Below, in pieces: positions 10,860 to 22,985 of a stretch of DNA of 64,000 bases. The notes below the pieces were generated by a model, which saw nothing but the letters and a program-made list of their open reading frames with translations, made no database searches and had not been told where the DNA came from. The position numbers and the translations under genes are program-made. How positions within the stretch are numbered: position 1 is the stretch's first letter; every line of letters begins with the position of its first letter. Source of the DNA: Paguma larvata (lineage: Eukaryota; Chordata; Mammalia; Carnivora; Viverridae); contig CM057841.1 in NCBI GenBank assembly GCA_030068075.1, positions 39,349,030-39,413,029 on the forward strand, read 5' to 3'.

Positions 10860-10995
10860 TTGTGAGTTTACAGATGATAAGACTGAGCTTTAGAATGCAA
10901 TATAATTACCTCAAAGAATTAAGCTGTATACCAGGCATCGTGGTTTTATAACTGTAAAGCTTTCATTCCTCATTGTTGTAATCTACAGACTATCC
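10860..10995 (-). mobile_element. MIR SINE fragment, antisense
   Basis: 'tttacagatgataagactgagctttagaa' in pieces, followed by 'ttacctcaaagaattaagctg', matches the complement of the MIR core (tttacagatgaggaaactgaggc... gttaagtaacttgcc...). Confidence 0.6.
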
Positions 10996-12821
10996 AGGGC
11001 TTATCTCTTTTAAGAAATTCTCTCATCTAGGACCTGGAAGAAATTATGGCACATATAGCATGATTTAACGAATGAGAATGTAATTGAGGAATATTCACAG
11101 AGTTGAAGATAAGGCTATAGGAACCAAGAAAAGATGATGGGTCACATGCAGAGTAATGACAGCTGGAAGCTTTTACCACTGTTAGAACAGATAAGGCAAG
11201 GGGAACGACTGAGTTGCCTACAACCTGGTATGAAAGGGCATTTTGAGGAAAGGCCACCCAACTATATTTGTAAGAGAATTAAGCCATTTCTAGAGCCACA
11301 ACAAAACACAAAGGAAAGCAGAGGCAAAATCCCTATACACTCTCTTCTTGTACATTTTTTTTTTATCTCCTGTTGGTGTCTCCCTTGGGCAAACCCAACA
11401 GAAGTTAAAGTCTGGGAACTCAGGAGATGCCATCTTTAGACATCATAGAGCAAGACAAAACACAGAAGGGGAGGAGAATGGATGTGGAGGCAAATAAAGA
11501 GTAACTAGCACAGAAACTTTTCTTTGTACTCTCCAATGGTGTTAGGTGTCTCTCCAAAGAGCTTTCTTTGCCTCTTGTCTTTTCTTCATATATATTCTTA
11601 TCACATTCTACAAAAACGTACTTTTTAATTATCCTAGCCATCTCCTTCCCCCAGCATGTGAGATTTCTAAGAAAAAAGATGGACTGTGACTTTGTTTCGT
11701 TTTGTTTTGACAACTGCATCCCTAGTGATTAAAATAATGAGGGGGATGTGTTTATTACGAAAGCAATGTTGACTAAACAAATGATTGAAAATGAATGCAT
11801 GTAAATGACAAAGAACCTATCCAAACTTTCAAAATTCCAAACACTCAAGCTTCCAAACAAGTTTTGCATGGGTCAGCATTGATAACTCATTAAGATTAGA
11901 GCATCTAACATATCTATATGAGAGAGCCTCAGAGTTGTCAATTTGTGTATTAGTGATTTTGTCCTGGAGGTTACATTTGCATAGTGAACTCTGTTATTAC
12001 TTGGATTATTTGTTTACCTTGCATGGATTTGAGAATCAGCACCAACACAATTACAAGAGGCGTTGCTACATTACATTGTGTAACTCCAGGAGGGACCATT
12101 CATATTATAATACACATTTAGTCCTACCCTCTTGACAGTGTGTTGGAGCCCTAATAAGCAGGTAAAGTTCTCCCAAAGTTCCCTGTGGCCACTATTCCCA
12201 TTACCATTGTTTTCAATATTCTCACTGTATTCAAGGAATGGCTGACAGTGGTTCTACCTATCTGTTAAACAAATAAATGAACTAGTAGTTTGGTGTTTAT
12301 AAACTCATACATTTAAGTAATTTGTTACCTGGCCCACTTTCCGCTCACTTGTTACATACATATTATCTTGGATTCTACCCAATAGTTACACCTATATCAC
12401 AATGTAGGTACATAGCCTACCCCAGTTTTTCTCATGTTAAAAAGAAAAAAATTAAAAAAAATTAAGTAAACCACAATAGGTTTGGTAATAATAAAATTAT
12501 ATAATATTTATAAAGCAAACAGCCCAATGCATAGAACCTAATATAAGCACAACTAATACCATTATTAACTTTCAGGTCATTTCTAAATTGTGGGAAAATG
12601 AAGCAAATTAAGGGCACACCTTTTCATTATATAATAAAATATCTCTTTAATATCATCACTTGCATTTTTTTTCTGGTTAGGTTAGCCTGATAAAACACCA
12701 TACCAATCTCAGTCATTTGTTTACCTGTACTATTTTCTAATATCAAAGCCATTTATAGTCATATAAGTAATATTTGTTCCAGAATATCTCTGCATCCCAT
12801 CCTACAATCAAACTGCGAATT
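10996..12821. other. Unassigned DNA, 1.8 kb
   Basis: Three overlapping open frames of 60-101 codons lie on both strands between 11027 and 11719. None has recognisable motifs or a supporting partner exon. No interspersed repeat recognised. Confidence 0.4.
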
Positions 12822-12955
12822 TGAGATATATATATATACACACATATAAGTACACATATATGTATATACATATGTATATGTGTATATATATGTGTGTATA
12901 TATATGTATAAGTACACATACATGTATGCATGTATATATATACACATATATAATC
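12822..12955. repeat. (TA)n/(CA)n/(TG)n compound repeat
   Basis: Alternating purine-pyrimidine DNA in which the motif ataagtacacata occurs twice, near 12845 and 12908, suggesting an internal duplication of about 62 bp. The Tyr/Ile/His-rich antisense frames across it are repeat products. Confidence 0.9.
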
Positions 12956-12959
12956 TTTT

Positions 12960-13904
12960 AAAACCATTTATTTGTCTACTGATACTCTGAAGAATTAATG
13001 AGCTTACTTCTTTAAAAAAGGAAGGAAGCAAGCAGATTTGGGAGAAGTCCACTTTATGACTTCAGTGAACTGGTTGTGTTCTGATTAAAGAATAATGCTT
13101 AGAACTTCATATTGTCAACACAAGGGAAATTAGCATGTCCATATTTGAATTTAGTGCATCATTTGGCATGCAGTATAATACCATAAATATGCTAGTACAT
13201 GCCTACATAACAATTTGTGGCATGAATCACATGTAATATTTTCTCTGAGTTGGTTATAAAGTACATTTGGAAACTAAAATTAACCAGATGACATTTTATT
13301 ATGCAGTTGGACTGATGTAATGTAAAATTTAATTACATAATATTTCACACACAGCTGTGACAAAACACATATGAGCTTCCCAGATATACCAGCTAAGCCG
13401 AAAGGGGGATCTTCTGGGGAGGTGACTGAAGTGGGATGTGAGCAAGAACATATTCCAAAGCTGACTCTCCTCTGGATAAATGAGAGTCTATTTATGTGCC
13501 CTGAGGCTCTTTTCTTAAATACTCAAATGCCACTTTCACCAAGTTCCTCTGAGAGAGAGCAGATATGCTTCAGAGAATTTTCTACAACAAAACAAAACAA
13601 GCAATACAAAACAAGATAGTTCATCTGAATCACTTTGAAAAGAATCACAAATAGTTGGTGAGCTCGCCTTACTTTAATCCCCCTTGTGTTTACGAAAGCT
13701 TCAGATTTTTGGTATCTAATTGCTAGCAAACAGCAGATAATAAAATGCACTCATCAAACCAAACAGGATTTGAGTTCATTTTGTGGCTGCATTGTTTTTG
13801 TCTAAAAAATCCTATCTGAAATGTGCGCAATGAAAAGCATTTTACACCTAGAGAGAGAAATTTAATTAGAATAAACTGAAGGAGCTGCCAATACCATCAA
13901 TTAA
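12960..13904. other. Unassigned DNA
   Basis: No gene or repeat family recognised; a short AACAA-rich patch lies at about 13585-13613. Confidence 0.4.
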
Positions 13905-13965
13905 ACAAGCATTTATTGAGTCTTACTATTTAACTAGCACTATGCAAGAAGATGAGGAGATATGG
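13905..13965 (-). mobile_element. L2 LINE 3'-end scrap, antisense
   Basis: 'aagcatttattgagtcttac' followed by 'actagcactatgcaagaaga' resembles the complement of the L2 terminus. Confidence 0.5.
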
Positions 13966-14570
13966 GAGAATGATTTTTTTCAAGTCTTATATATCTAGTA
14001 TATATTTTTTTGAAGTTATGTGGTACTGTGGGAAGCACTCTTGTGGGCTACACAAGAGGACATTTGATGCTTCTAAATCCATATTTTTAAAATAAATCCG
14101 TATTTTCAAACAAGACTTTAATAAGACCCCTTCTAGACTACCTTATCTGCTCTCACTCAGCATCCTTTTCTAGTACAAGGGCTTATTACTAGGTTTAAGG
14201 GTCTTCCTTCATATGTGTTTGGGCAGAGGATGGAAAGAATGGAACTGGAAGAGTCAAAATCACTCTCATAGTCTTTGTAGAGAGCTTCTTCTGGCCAACC
14301 TTAGGGCATCTTAACTTGCAACTCATAAATGCAAATCTGGCTGGCTATGTGGTAAATGCATCAGTAAAGTTGACTCTCAGAAGAATTCTGGGGTGAAATT
14401 ACAAACACTGTTCCTAATACATTAAAGGTGGCAAAATTCTGACAGCGAATCCATAGTGAGAAGATTAAGTGAAGCCAAGGCAGACTTCATTGTCAGTTTC
14501 TCCTTAGCAGACAGTCTTAATTCAATTAATCTAGATGCTCATTGGGGTAATGTATTCTCTCCCAAAATGA
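13966..14570. other. Unassigned DNA
   Basis: No supported gene or repeat. Confidence 0.4.
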
Positions 14571-14626
14571 TCCTTGCAATTACAAAACTGACCTCAGTTC
14601 CTTGCAATTACAAAACTGACCTCAGT
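14571..14626. repeat. Perfect 28-bp tandem duplication
   Basis: The unit at 14571-14598 (starting tccttgcaattac, ending gacctcagt) is repeated exactly at 14599-14626. Identity suggests a recent replication-slippage event. Confidence 0.95.
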
Positions 14627-14854
14627 ATTTCTCCAACACTGTATGGCCAACCCTGTTCGTGTAGGCATTTGTACTTCTATCCATAATGTTTATTCTCCCC
14701 ACAACATTCATCATATGGAATTCGACTCTTTATTAGGATATAATACTGCATTATTTCTTTAGGAATTCCTTCACTGAAGGTTTTTCAGTAGCTCCACTAT
14801 TAAAGCTTGTTATGGCTATTACAATAAAACATTGGTGTTGTTTATTTTGTCTGT

Positions 14855-14960
14855 CACAACTACCACACTGTAGGCCTCTTAAGAATGTTTCACCCTTTTT
14901 ATCTGTGCATTACCAGTTTTAAACACCATGCTTGGTACAAGCTACCTGTTTAACCGAAGA
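14855..14960 (+). mobile_element. L2 LINE 3'-end fragment
   Basis: 'ctgtaggcctcttaagaatg', 'ttatctgtgcattaccag' and 'accatgcttggtacaag' follow the sense L2 end (tgtaagctccatgag..., tatccccagtgcc..., agtgcctggcacatag). Confidence 0.5.
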
Positions 14961-16570
14961 AAAAATAGCTGAGATATTCCCGCTACAGAACTTGTCTTAC
15001 AGATTTATAAAAATCCAATCCTCAAACGATCATTGCATTTAGGGACTGTCAATCATTTAATCTGCAACACAAATAACAACTACACTGACAAACATCACAT
15101 ATAAGAAATATCTATTTGGATAAGAAAGCAGCATTATAAACTATGACAGTAATATCTAATCACCACACTCATTAATAATATCAGTCTGTTCACTAAAGAC
15201 ATAGATAAGGTAAATTTCAGATTTTTCTCAAATTAAATTTTAATTATACATCTTCCTATTAAGAAACCCTATCAGAATGGCCAGCCATTGTCTGTTTAAT
15301 TTTTCCAGTCCAGTTTACAGTTCCTACGTAGGCATTTTTGTGTACCAGAAAATTCATTAACTTAGTAGGTATCTATATAATTCTCTCTACTAGAGTGTAC
15401 CCTAAGTTGTACACTCAAATATATGTAAATAAGGACTAAGTCGTATATGAACTTATGCAGTGCAAGATAGGAGAAAGAGTCACATTATGGAAAGAAAAGG
15501 TAGAATGCACGTCTTGAGAGGTAGAGAAAATGTCTGATCAATGATAGTGGTCTAGTTTCTACATCCCCTAGCTGTAGTACTTCCTGGTTTTTGGAGTATA
15601 TGAGATTAAGAGGTAAATATTGTTATAATAAAAAACCCCTTTTTTGTGAGCCAACTCGAAGTGTTCTCTTATTATGACAAACAACATATTTTTTAAGTGG
15701 AAAACTGAATCCAATCATTTTTTAAAAATAAAAACCATTTCCAAATCTTGACACTTTTACTTCTATTATTTTATTGTTATTTAATTATCTTTGGACCCTT
15801 GACAAATGATCTCACCATTCTAGTGCAGTGTTCCATCTTCGATAATACTGACTTCACCCATCTCATTCATTTGTTCAGAAAAATCTGACATCCAAAAAGG
15901 TTGGGTGGCTTAACAAGGCTGGCCAAATAATGCTAAAATGTGAGTTATAACTCATTATCTCATGCTTGGTCCTGAGATTTGGCATGCAATGCCCATTCCT
16001 TTCTCCTTTATTGTATTACCTCTCAATGCCAAGTCTTCTCTTTCTTGTATGAATAGAGAGTGGGAACAAAGCGTGAAGGTATACTTTGCATACTTGAAAA
16101 TAATTTTAATAGTAGAAAATGCATTTGGAAGAAATATGATTTCAGTTTTTGTTGTAGTTGTTGTTCCACCACCAAATAATCTGGATGTGTTAAGAATATT
16201 GTAAACTTTATTTTGGTGTATGTAAGAAAAGAGAATATAGTTGAATTCTGTGATTCATTTCAGTTCACTACTGCATAGGGACTTCACTGGAAGAAACTGA
16301 GTGCCTGAAAAGTAATTTTTTAATAGTGGATGAGGGCTGTGTGTTGAGGTCCAGCTGGCACAGCTTACCGTACCCCTGACTGAGTGCTGAAGAAAGGATA
16401 AGCTGATAATGCTCTGTGAGCAGACTACCCTGTTCCTAGACAGTTTAGATAATAGAATATTGGTGCCAACCATATTTATAGGGCAGAGTTCCTTTTTAAG
16501 TGTGGTGAAATTAAAATGAACAAAAGAGTTCAAGATGTGCATCCTTCCTTATTCCTAGATGCAGACAGCT
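14961..16570. other. Unassigned DNA, 1.6 kb
   Basis: One of the longer stretches in which I see no interspersed repeat. Open frames at 15962-16204 and 16255-16542 show no recognisable domain. Confidence 0.4.
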
Positions 16571-16577
16571 GATAGAC

Positions 16578-16619
<42 letters not shown>
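16571..16619. repeat. (GATA)n microsatellite
   Basis: Near-perfect GATA array of about eleven units, purer than the one at 66-130. Confidence 0.95.
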
Positions 16620-17166
16620 CCAAAGAAAAATTATCTGAACAGCTTGTTGTCAGTTCAGCATTGTGTCACCATGGAAATGTCCACCCGATCAAGTGATGTC
16701 TTTAGACCAGGGGGAAATAAACAGTTACTGAAATAAGTGGTGACCACAAGGAGATGAGGGGTCCTTTCTGGAAAAGGGTGTCCAATGCTTCCTAATGCTG
16801 AACATCTTTCTGCTCCCAAAAAGTGTTCTGAATCAGATAGATCTGATGTCACATTCTGTTGGCTTTTCTACCTTTCTGTGTGTAAAATTTGACCACTTAC
16901 TCAACTATTCTAAGCATTTTATTTCTAATGTAAAGCAGGATGATCCATGCTTGTCTTATAATGCTTCTGTAGTAGTTAGATGAGGTAATAGATGGCCACC
17001 TGTAGCATCGTGGTGATGTAAACTAAATGTTGAATACAGGGTGGTAGTAGCTTATAGTACAAATTAGGATATCATAACAATAATTAAAAACTAATTTAAA
17101 AATAGCTGAATTCACATATCTTGAATACTTAGTAAAAGCATGTAATTAACATATATATGTGTGTAT

Positions 17167-17199
<33 letters not shown>

Positions 17200-17239
17200 A
17201 TTTTTAGCCATTCTTTGCTATCTTACTTCATGTTTTGCT
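16620..17239. other. Unassigned DNA with a TA/CA patch
   Basis: An alternating TA/CA/TG patch lies at about 17150-17200. No gene recognised. Confidence 0.4.
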
Positions 17240-18500
17240 CTCTTATATCATTGATAATTGAGTTTGGCATAGAAATCTAGGAAACAAGTATTTTTTTATA
17301 AGAATTCTGAAGACACTGTTGCAATATATCTTATTATCCAATTTTTCTTTTATAAGTTCAATACTATATGCATTAACATTGTTTTGTACATGACCTGCTA
17401 GCCTCTTTAGAAGGCATGAAGGATTATCTTTTTTATCTTTGGTATTCTAAACCTTCACAGCTGTATGCTTTGGTGTGCATGCTCACGTGGGACGATGTGT
17501 ATGTGTGCGTGTCCAATAGTTTGTTAGGTTCGTGTTGATCCTTTCAAATGTTCTACCCTTTATTTTTACTGTTTACTCTGTCTAAAACTTGTTGACATGA
17601 ACGTTGAGCCTCCTGATCAACCTTTTTTATTTGCCTCTACTATTTTTCATATCTCTCTGCTTGCGATTTACTCTGTGAAAATTCTTTCAATGTTACCTTT
17701 CAAATTTTTTAATGATTAAGTACATACAGATCTTATTTTATTTACGTATAAAATATTTTTCATATACCAAGTTTTTTTCATTTTTATTTGTTATTTGTAT
17801 TTCACCAGTTTTTGTTTGCTTACACTGGTATTTTTCATGTTGGAGAGTTTCTTCAAATATCTGGTGATTTTGGGCTGTCTCTTCAACAAAGTACTGAAAC
17901 TTACACATGGGAGTGTTATTGGTGGCCAGGGACCATCTGTTCATTATCTACATATGGATTTCTGACATTATCTTGGGGATATGCATACAGAGGAATTTAC
18001 TGGGATCGGTCAGTTTCTCTAAGGAAAAAAAAAAACTTTATTTATTTTTTAATGTTTATTTATTTTTGAGAGACATAGAGACAGCATGAGCAGGTGAAGG
18101 GCAGAGAGAGAGGGAGACACAGAATCCGAAGCAGGCTCCGGGCTCTGAGCTGTCAGCACAGAGCCCAATGCAGGGCTCAAACTCACAGACCGTGAGATCA
18201 TGACCTGAGCCGAAGTCGGCCGCTTAACCAACTGAGCCACCCAGGCACCCCTTCTCACTTTTCTTGAAGTGTCCTACCCTCTTTCCATCGTAGCTTAACG
18301 TTTTGACTAGCATGGCTGAAAGCAGATCTTTTCATTAAATATTTCTCTAGAGCAAACTTCTTTTCTCTTGTGAGAAGGAAGAGCCAGTGGGGGAGGAAAG
18401 CGTGATCTCCCAGGACTGCAGGATGAAAAGGGGCCATGAGACATGTCAATAGCTCTGTAAAAGTAACAAGTATACACATAAAGAACCCCATGTGTTTGCA
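17240..18500 (-). mobile_element. Old LINE-1-like fragment, antisense, split by a SINE
   Basis: 'ttggtattctaaaccttcac' followed by 'tatgctttggtgtgcatgc', and 'atgttggagagtttcttc' followed by 'aaatatctggtgattttggg', resemble antisense non-coding segments of old mammalian (L1M-type) LINEs. The SINE at 18032-18251 interrupts it. I am sure only that it is an old dispersed repeat; family and right edge are uncertain. Confidence 0.45.
18032..18251 (-). mobile_element. Felid SINEC, antisense
   Basis: Near-consensus copy: 'taatgtttatttatttttga' tail side, 'gacctgagccgaagtcggcc' middle and 'gagccacccaggcacccc' head. CpGs partly survive, suggesting a relatively young copy. Confidence 0.95.
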
Positions 18501-18748
18501 CCTTCCTCACCTCCCAACTCTGTGTACCTCGAGGGACCTGCAGGGCAAATTATCCAATTCCTTCTTAGTCTTCATCGTCATAAGTCATTTTTGTTTTAAC
18601 TCCCTCTCTTCTATGGCAGCTACAAGTCCTTCATCTGCTAAATTTGTTTTAAAAATTTAGTCTGCTCTTTTGTATCCACCCATCTCTGTCATTTCAGTAA
18701 GTAGTGAGTTAATCCAACTTTTAAAAAAAAATGCTGTATTATTTTTTT

Positions 18749-18957
18749 AACATTTATTTATTTTTTGAAAGAGAAAGAACATGAGCGGGGGAGGGGCAGA
18801 GAGAGAGGGAGATACAGAATCTGAAGCAGACTCCAGGCTTTAGGCTGCCAGCACAGAGCCCGATGTGGGGCTCAAACTCATGAACCTCCACGAGATCATG
18901 ACCTGAGCTGAAGTCGGATGCTTAACCAACTGAACCACCCAGAAACCCCCAATTTTT
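18749..18957 (-). mobile_element. Felid SINEC, antisense, in a LINE-1 tail
   Basis: Landmarks 'catttatttattttttgaa', 'gagatcatgacctgagctga' and 'ctgaaccacccagaaacccc'. T-rich sequence like tattattttttt borders it at 18737-18748 and 18958-18969, consistent with insertion into the poly(A) tail of the antisense LINE-1 that follows, although low complexity weakens this. Confidence 0.92.
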
Positions 18958-19210
18958 ATTATTTTTTTTAAATTCTAATATAGTTAACATATAGTATTAT
19001 GTTAGTTTCAACTGTAAAATATAGAGATTGAACAATTCTATATATCACAATACGTGTACTCTTAATTCCCTTTACCTATTTCACCCATCTCTCACCAACT
19101 ACAGTAACAATTTGTTCCCTGTAGTTAAGAGTGTTTTGGTTTGTCTCTTCTATTTTTTTCTTTTGTTCATTTGTGTTTTTCTTAAATTCCACAGATGAGT
19201 AAAATCATGT

Positions 19211-20400
19211 GATATTTATTTTTCTCTAATTGACTTATTTTACTTAGTAGTATACTTTTTAGATCCATCCATGTTATTGCAAATGGCAAAATTTCATTCG
19301 TTTTTATGGCTGAGTAATATACATATATATATTTATATATATATAAACACATCTTCTCTATCCATTTGTCTATTAATGCTATCTATGGACACTGGGTTAC
19401 TTTCATATTTTGTCTATTGTAAATAATTCTGCAATAAATATAGGGGATTGTTTTCTCTTTTTTTAAGTTTATTTATTTGTGTGAGAGAGAAAGAGAACAT
19501 AAGTGGGAGAGGGACAGAGACAGAGGGAGAGAGAAAATCTCCAATAGGCTCCATGCTGTCAGCACAGAGCCCAGTGTAGGACTCGATCTCACAAACCGTG
19601 AGATCATGACCTGAGCTGAAAACAAGTGTCAAACATTTTATTGACCGAGCCACCCAGGCACCCCTCAGGGATTGTTTTCTTAATTTATCTTCTTTACTTG
19701 ATTAGTGCATAGGAGTGGAACACATTCCTATATATTGGTCTGCAACCTTACAGAATTCTTTTATCAGTTGTAGTAGTTTCTGGTTGGAGTCTTTAAGTTT
19801 TTGTATACATAGTATCATGTCATCTGCAAATAGTGAAAGTTTTACTTCTTCCTAACTAATATGGATTTCTTTTATATCTTTTTTTTTTTTTTTTGTCTGA
19901 TTGGTGTAGCTAGGACTTCTAGTACTCCCAAAATGGTGAGAATGGACTTCCTTTTCTTATTTTTGATGTTGGGGAAAATCTCTCAATTTTTCACTATTAA
20001 GGATGATGTTAGCTGTGGGTTTTTTCATATGTGATTTTATTATGTTGAGGTATGTTCCCTCTACTTTTTGGGGGATTTTTATCATGAATAGATTCTGTGC
20101 TTCGTTAAACACTTTTCCTGCATCTATTGAAATTATCTTATGCATTTTATCCTTTCTCTTCTACATGTTATGTAACATATTGACTGATTTGCAAATACTA
20201 AACCATGCTTGAATCCCAGGAAGAAATCTCCCTTGATTGTGGTGAATGATTTTTTTTAACATAATGTTGAATACGATTTGCTAATATGTTGTTAAGGATT
20301 TTTGCATCTATGTTCACCAGAGATAATGGCCTAAAGTTTTCTTTTTATTTGTCTTTATCTGGTTTTGATATCAAGGTTTACCTACCTTTTATCATCAATG
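19211..20400 (-). pseudogene. LINE-1 ORF2 remnant (reverse transcriptase region)
   Basis: LINE-1 ORF2 encodes an endonuclease and reverse transcriptase. On the minus strand the catalytic FADD motif is intact, encoded by the complement of 19819-19830, and sits in a short open stretch. An open frame at 19957-20145 (minus) covers the RT region around the first catalytic aspartate ('SIDAGKVF'). The endonuclease domain is absent because of 5' truncation, the segment between RT and C-terminus is deleted, and a SINE interrupts the rest. Non-functional. Confidence 0.85.
19457..19667 (-). mobile_element. Felid SINEC nested in LINE-1, antisense
   Basis: Landmarks 'gatcatgacctgagctgaa' and 'gagccacccaggcacccc'. 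A perfect 13-bp duplication, gggattgttttct at 19444-19456 and 19668-19680, proves insertion into the already deleted LINE-1. Confidence 0.96.
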
Positions 20401-21040
20401 CAGTGAGGCTTTAGGAGGGAGAAAAATTTATGTGCATGTTATTAATACCCTGTATTACATTTATAATTAAAAATTATATAAAATTCAAAAGTGAGGGAAG
20501 AAATAATAGATTGAACTCAGTCTCATATGGCTAAATTAGACAGGAAAATGATAAAACATAATTAATGCATGGGGTGCATAGAAGCCATACAGATATTTTC
20601 TTACATAAACAGAAAACATAAAGACACATAAAATATAGATGTGAAAATATAATGATTACCAGAAAAAACATGATTGACTTCTCTAAGTTAGGAAAACAAA
20701 ACATGCCTTTCCACTCTTAAATACCATATTCGATACTGGAAAAGGTGAAAAACAGGCATGCATATCCTCATAAGGAAAGATGGATTAAATACTTTGGAAA
20801 AATAATATGACAAAATGATTCAGGAATAATTTTATAATACGTGTTTTATTAATCCTGATTCTGACAATCTGTTTTATTGAGTGGTAGGAGAGACAAATAT
20901 TGTAATAATAAGTAAACTACATGTAATGACTGAAGGAAGGAAGGTGGAAATACAGAAAAGGGAAATAAAAGAAAAAGATTAGAAACTTCAGTTTGTTCCT
21001 GGTACTCAAGAATCTCTTAAGAAACCTGGGGGATGCTGGA
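20401..21040. other. Unassigned DNA
   Basis: AT-rich spacer between an antisense LINE-1 and a sense LINE-1 3' end; no gene recognised. Confidence 0.4.
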
Positions 21041-21228
21041 GAGGCACTGGGTAGGGGGATGGGCTAAGTGGTGATGGGCATTAGGGAAGGCCCTTGTTGG
21101 GATAAGTACTAGGTGTTATATGTAAGTGATGAATAACTACATTTTACTCCTTAAATAGTTATTACACTATATGTTAACTAACTTGGATTTAAATAAAAAG
21201 AAAACAAAAAAATTAAAAAAAAAAAAAG
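21041..21228 (+). mobile_element. LINE-1 3' UTR fragment, sense
   Basis: 'gatgggcattagggaaggcc', 'tgttatatgtaagtgatgaa' and 'atgttaactaacttggattt' followed by AAATAAA and an A-rich tail to about 21228. Severely 5'-truncated; it ends just before a second sense LINE-1. Confidence 0.88.
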
Positions 21229-21380
21229 ATTTGATACCACCTAATGACTAAGGCATTTTACTACACAGATGTAATATCACTTGTTTACAGAAAACCATTT
21301 AAATTTTTGAAATGGAAGAAGACACGAAGAAATAGAAAAACATTCCATGCTCATGGATTAGAAGAATAAATATTGTTAAA

Positions 21381-22985
21381 ATGCCAATAATACCCAGATC
21401 AATCTACACATTCAATACAATCCCAATCAAAATTGTACTGGCATTCTTTTCAAAGATAGAACAAATAATCCTAAAATATGTATGGAGTCACAAAAGACCA
21501 CAAATAGCCAAAATGATATTGAAAAAGAAAACCAAGATGGGAATCATCATAATCCCAGACTTTAGCCTCTACTACAAAGCTGTAATCATAAATACAGTAT
21601 GGTACCGGCACAAAAACAGACGCAGAGATCAATAGAATAGAATAGAGAACCCAGAATTGGACCCACAAATGTATGGCCAACTAATCTTTGATAAAGCAGG
21701 AAAGAATATCCAATGGAAAAAAGACAGTCTCTAGCAAATGGTGCTGGGAGAACTGGACTACAACATACAGAAGAATGAAACTAGACCACTTTGTTATACC
21801 ATATACAAAAATAAACTCAAAATGGATGAAAGACCTAAATGTGAGACAGGAAACCATCAAAACCCTAGAGGAGAGAGACCGCAACAACCTCTTGGACCTG
21901 GGCTGCAGCAAGTTCTTGCTTGACACATCTCCAAAGGCAAGGGAATTAAAAGTTAACATGGGGGTGCCTGGGTGGCTCAGTAGGTTAAGCATCTGACTTC
22001 GGCTCAGGTCATGATCTCATGGTTCGTGAGTTCGAGCCCCGTATCAGGCTCCGGGTTGGCAGCTCGGAGCCTGGAGCCTGCTTCAGATTCTCTGTCTCCC
22101 TCTCTCTCTGCCCCACCCCTGCTTGTGCTCCATCTCTCTCTCTCGCTCTCTCTCTCTCAATCTCAAGAATAAAATTAAACATAAAAAAAATCATCAAGAT
22201 AAAAATCTTCTGCACTGCAAAAGAAACAATCAACAAAACTAAAAGCCAATTGATGGACTGGGAAAAGATACTTGCAACTGACATATTGGATAAGGGTTAG
22301 TATCTAAAATCTATAAAGAACTTATGAAACTCCACACCCAAAAAACAATCTAGTGAAGAAATGGGCAGAAGACATGAAGACATGAATAGACATTTTTCCA
22401 AAGAAGACATCCAGATGGCCAACAGACACATGAAAAGATGTTCAACATCACTCATCATCAGGGAAATAGGAATCAAAACCACACTGAGATAAAACCTCAC
22501 ACCAGTCAGAGTGGCTAAAACAAACAACTCAGAAAACCACAGATGCTGGCAAGGATGTGGAGAAAAGGGAAACCTCTTGCACTGTTGGTGGGAATGCAGA
22601 TTGGTGCAGCTGCTCTGGAAGAGTGTGGAGGTTCCTCAAAAAAATAAAAATAGAACTACCCTACAACCCAGCAATAGCACTAATATCTAATGGATAGAAA
22701 AGTGCTGATTCATAGGGGCACAAGTACCTCATTGTTTATAGCAGCACTTTCAACAGTAGCCAAATTATGGAAAAAGCTTAAATGCTCATCAACTGATGAA
22801 TGGATAAACAAGATGTGGTTTATGTATACAATGGAATAATACTTGGCAATGAGAAAGAATGAAATCATGCCATTTGCAGCAACGTGGACAGAACTGGAAG
22901 GTATTATGCTGAGTGAAACAAGTTAGTCAGAGAAAGACAGGTATCATATATTTTCACTCATATGTGGATCTTGAGAAACTTCACA
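21381..22985 (+). pseudogene. LINE-1 ORF2 C-terminal remnant
   Basis: An 84-residue frame at 21381-21635 begins '[18 protein letters not shown]' and contains '[16 protein letters not shown]', typical of the ORF2 region after the reverse transcriptase. The frame then shifts; a second piece at 21688-21996 continues the homology until the SINE cuts it. No catalytic domain remains. Confidence 0.85.
21961..22192 (+). mobile_element. Felid SINEC nested in LINE-1, sense
   Basis: Head 'gggggtgcctgggtggctca', A-box-like 'tggctcagtaggttaag', B-box-like 'gttcgtgagttcgagcccc', long CT-rich segment and A-rich tail. LINE-1 homology resumes at 'catcaagataaaaatcttc'. No clean target duplication. Confidence 0.95.

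Larger units (their letters stand above)
18958..20400 (-). mobile_element. LINE-1, antisense, 5'-truncated and internally deleted
   Basis: From low to high coordinate: T-rich tail, 3' UTR complement ('tagttaacatatagtattat'), ORF2 C-terminal region ('ggctgagtaatatac', 'ctgcaataaatatagg'), a SINE (19457-19667), then the reverse-transcriptase region. The C-terminal part joins the RT part directly at about 19440, so the sequence normally between them is missing. Confidence 0.9.

Noticed and set aside
11027..11719. Cluster of open frames of 76, 101 and 99 codons
   Set aside because: Frames lie on opposite strands and partly overlap, with no domain, splice-site pattern or homology that I recognise.
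21961..22060. tRNA gene suggested by A-box and B-box motifs
   Set aside because: The tRNA-like head is part of a SINE; there is no closed cloverleaf or acceptor end, and the same motif occurs at the other SINEs.
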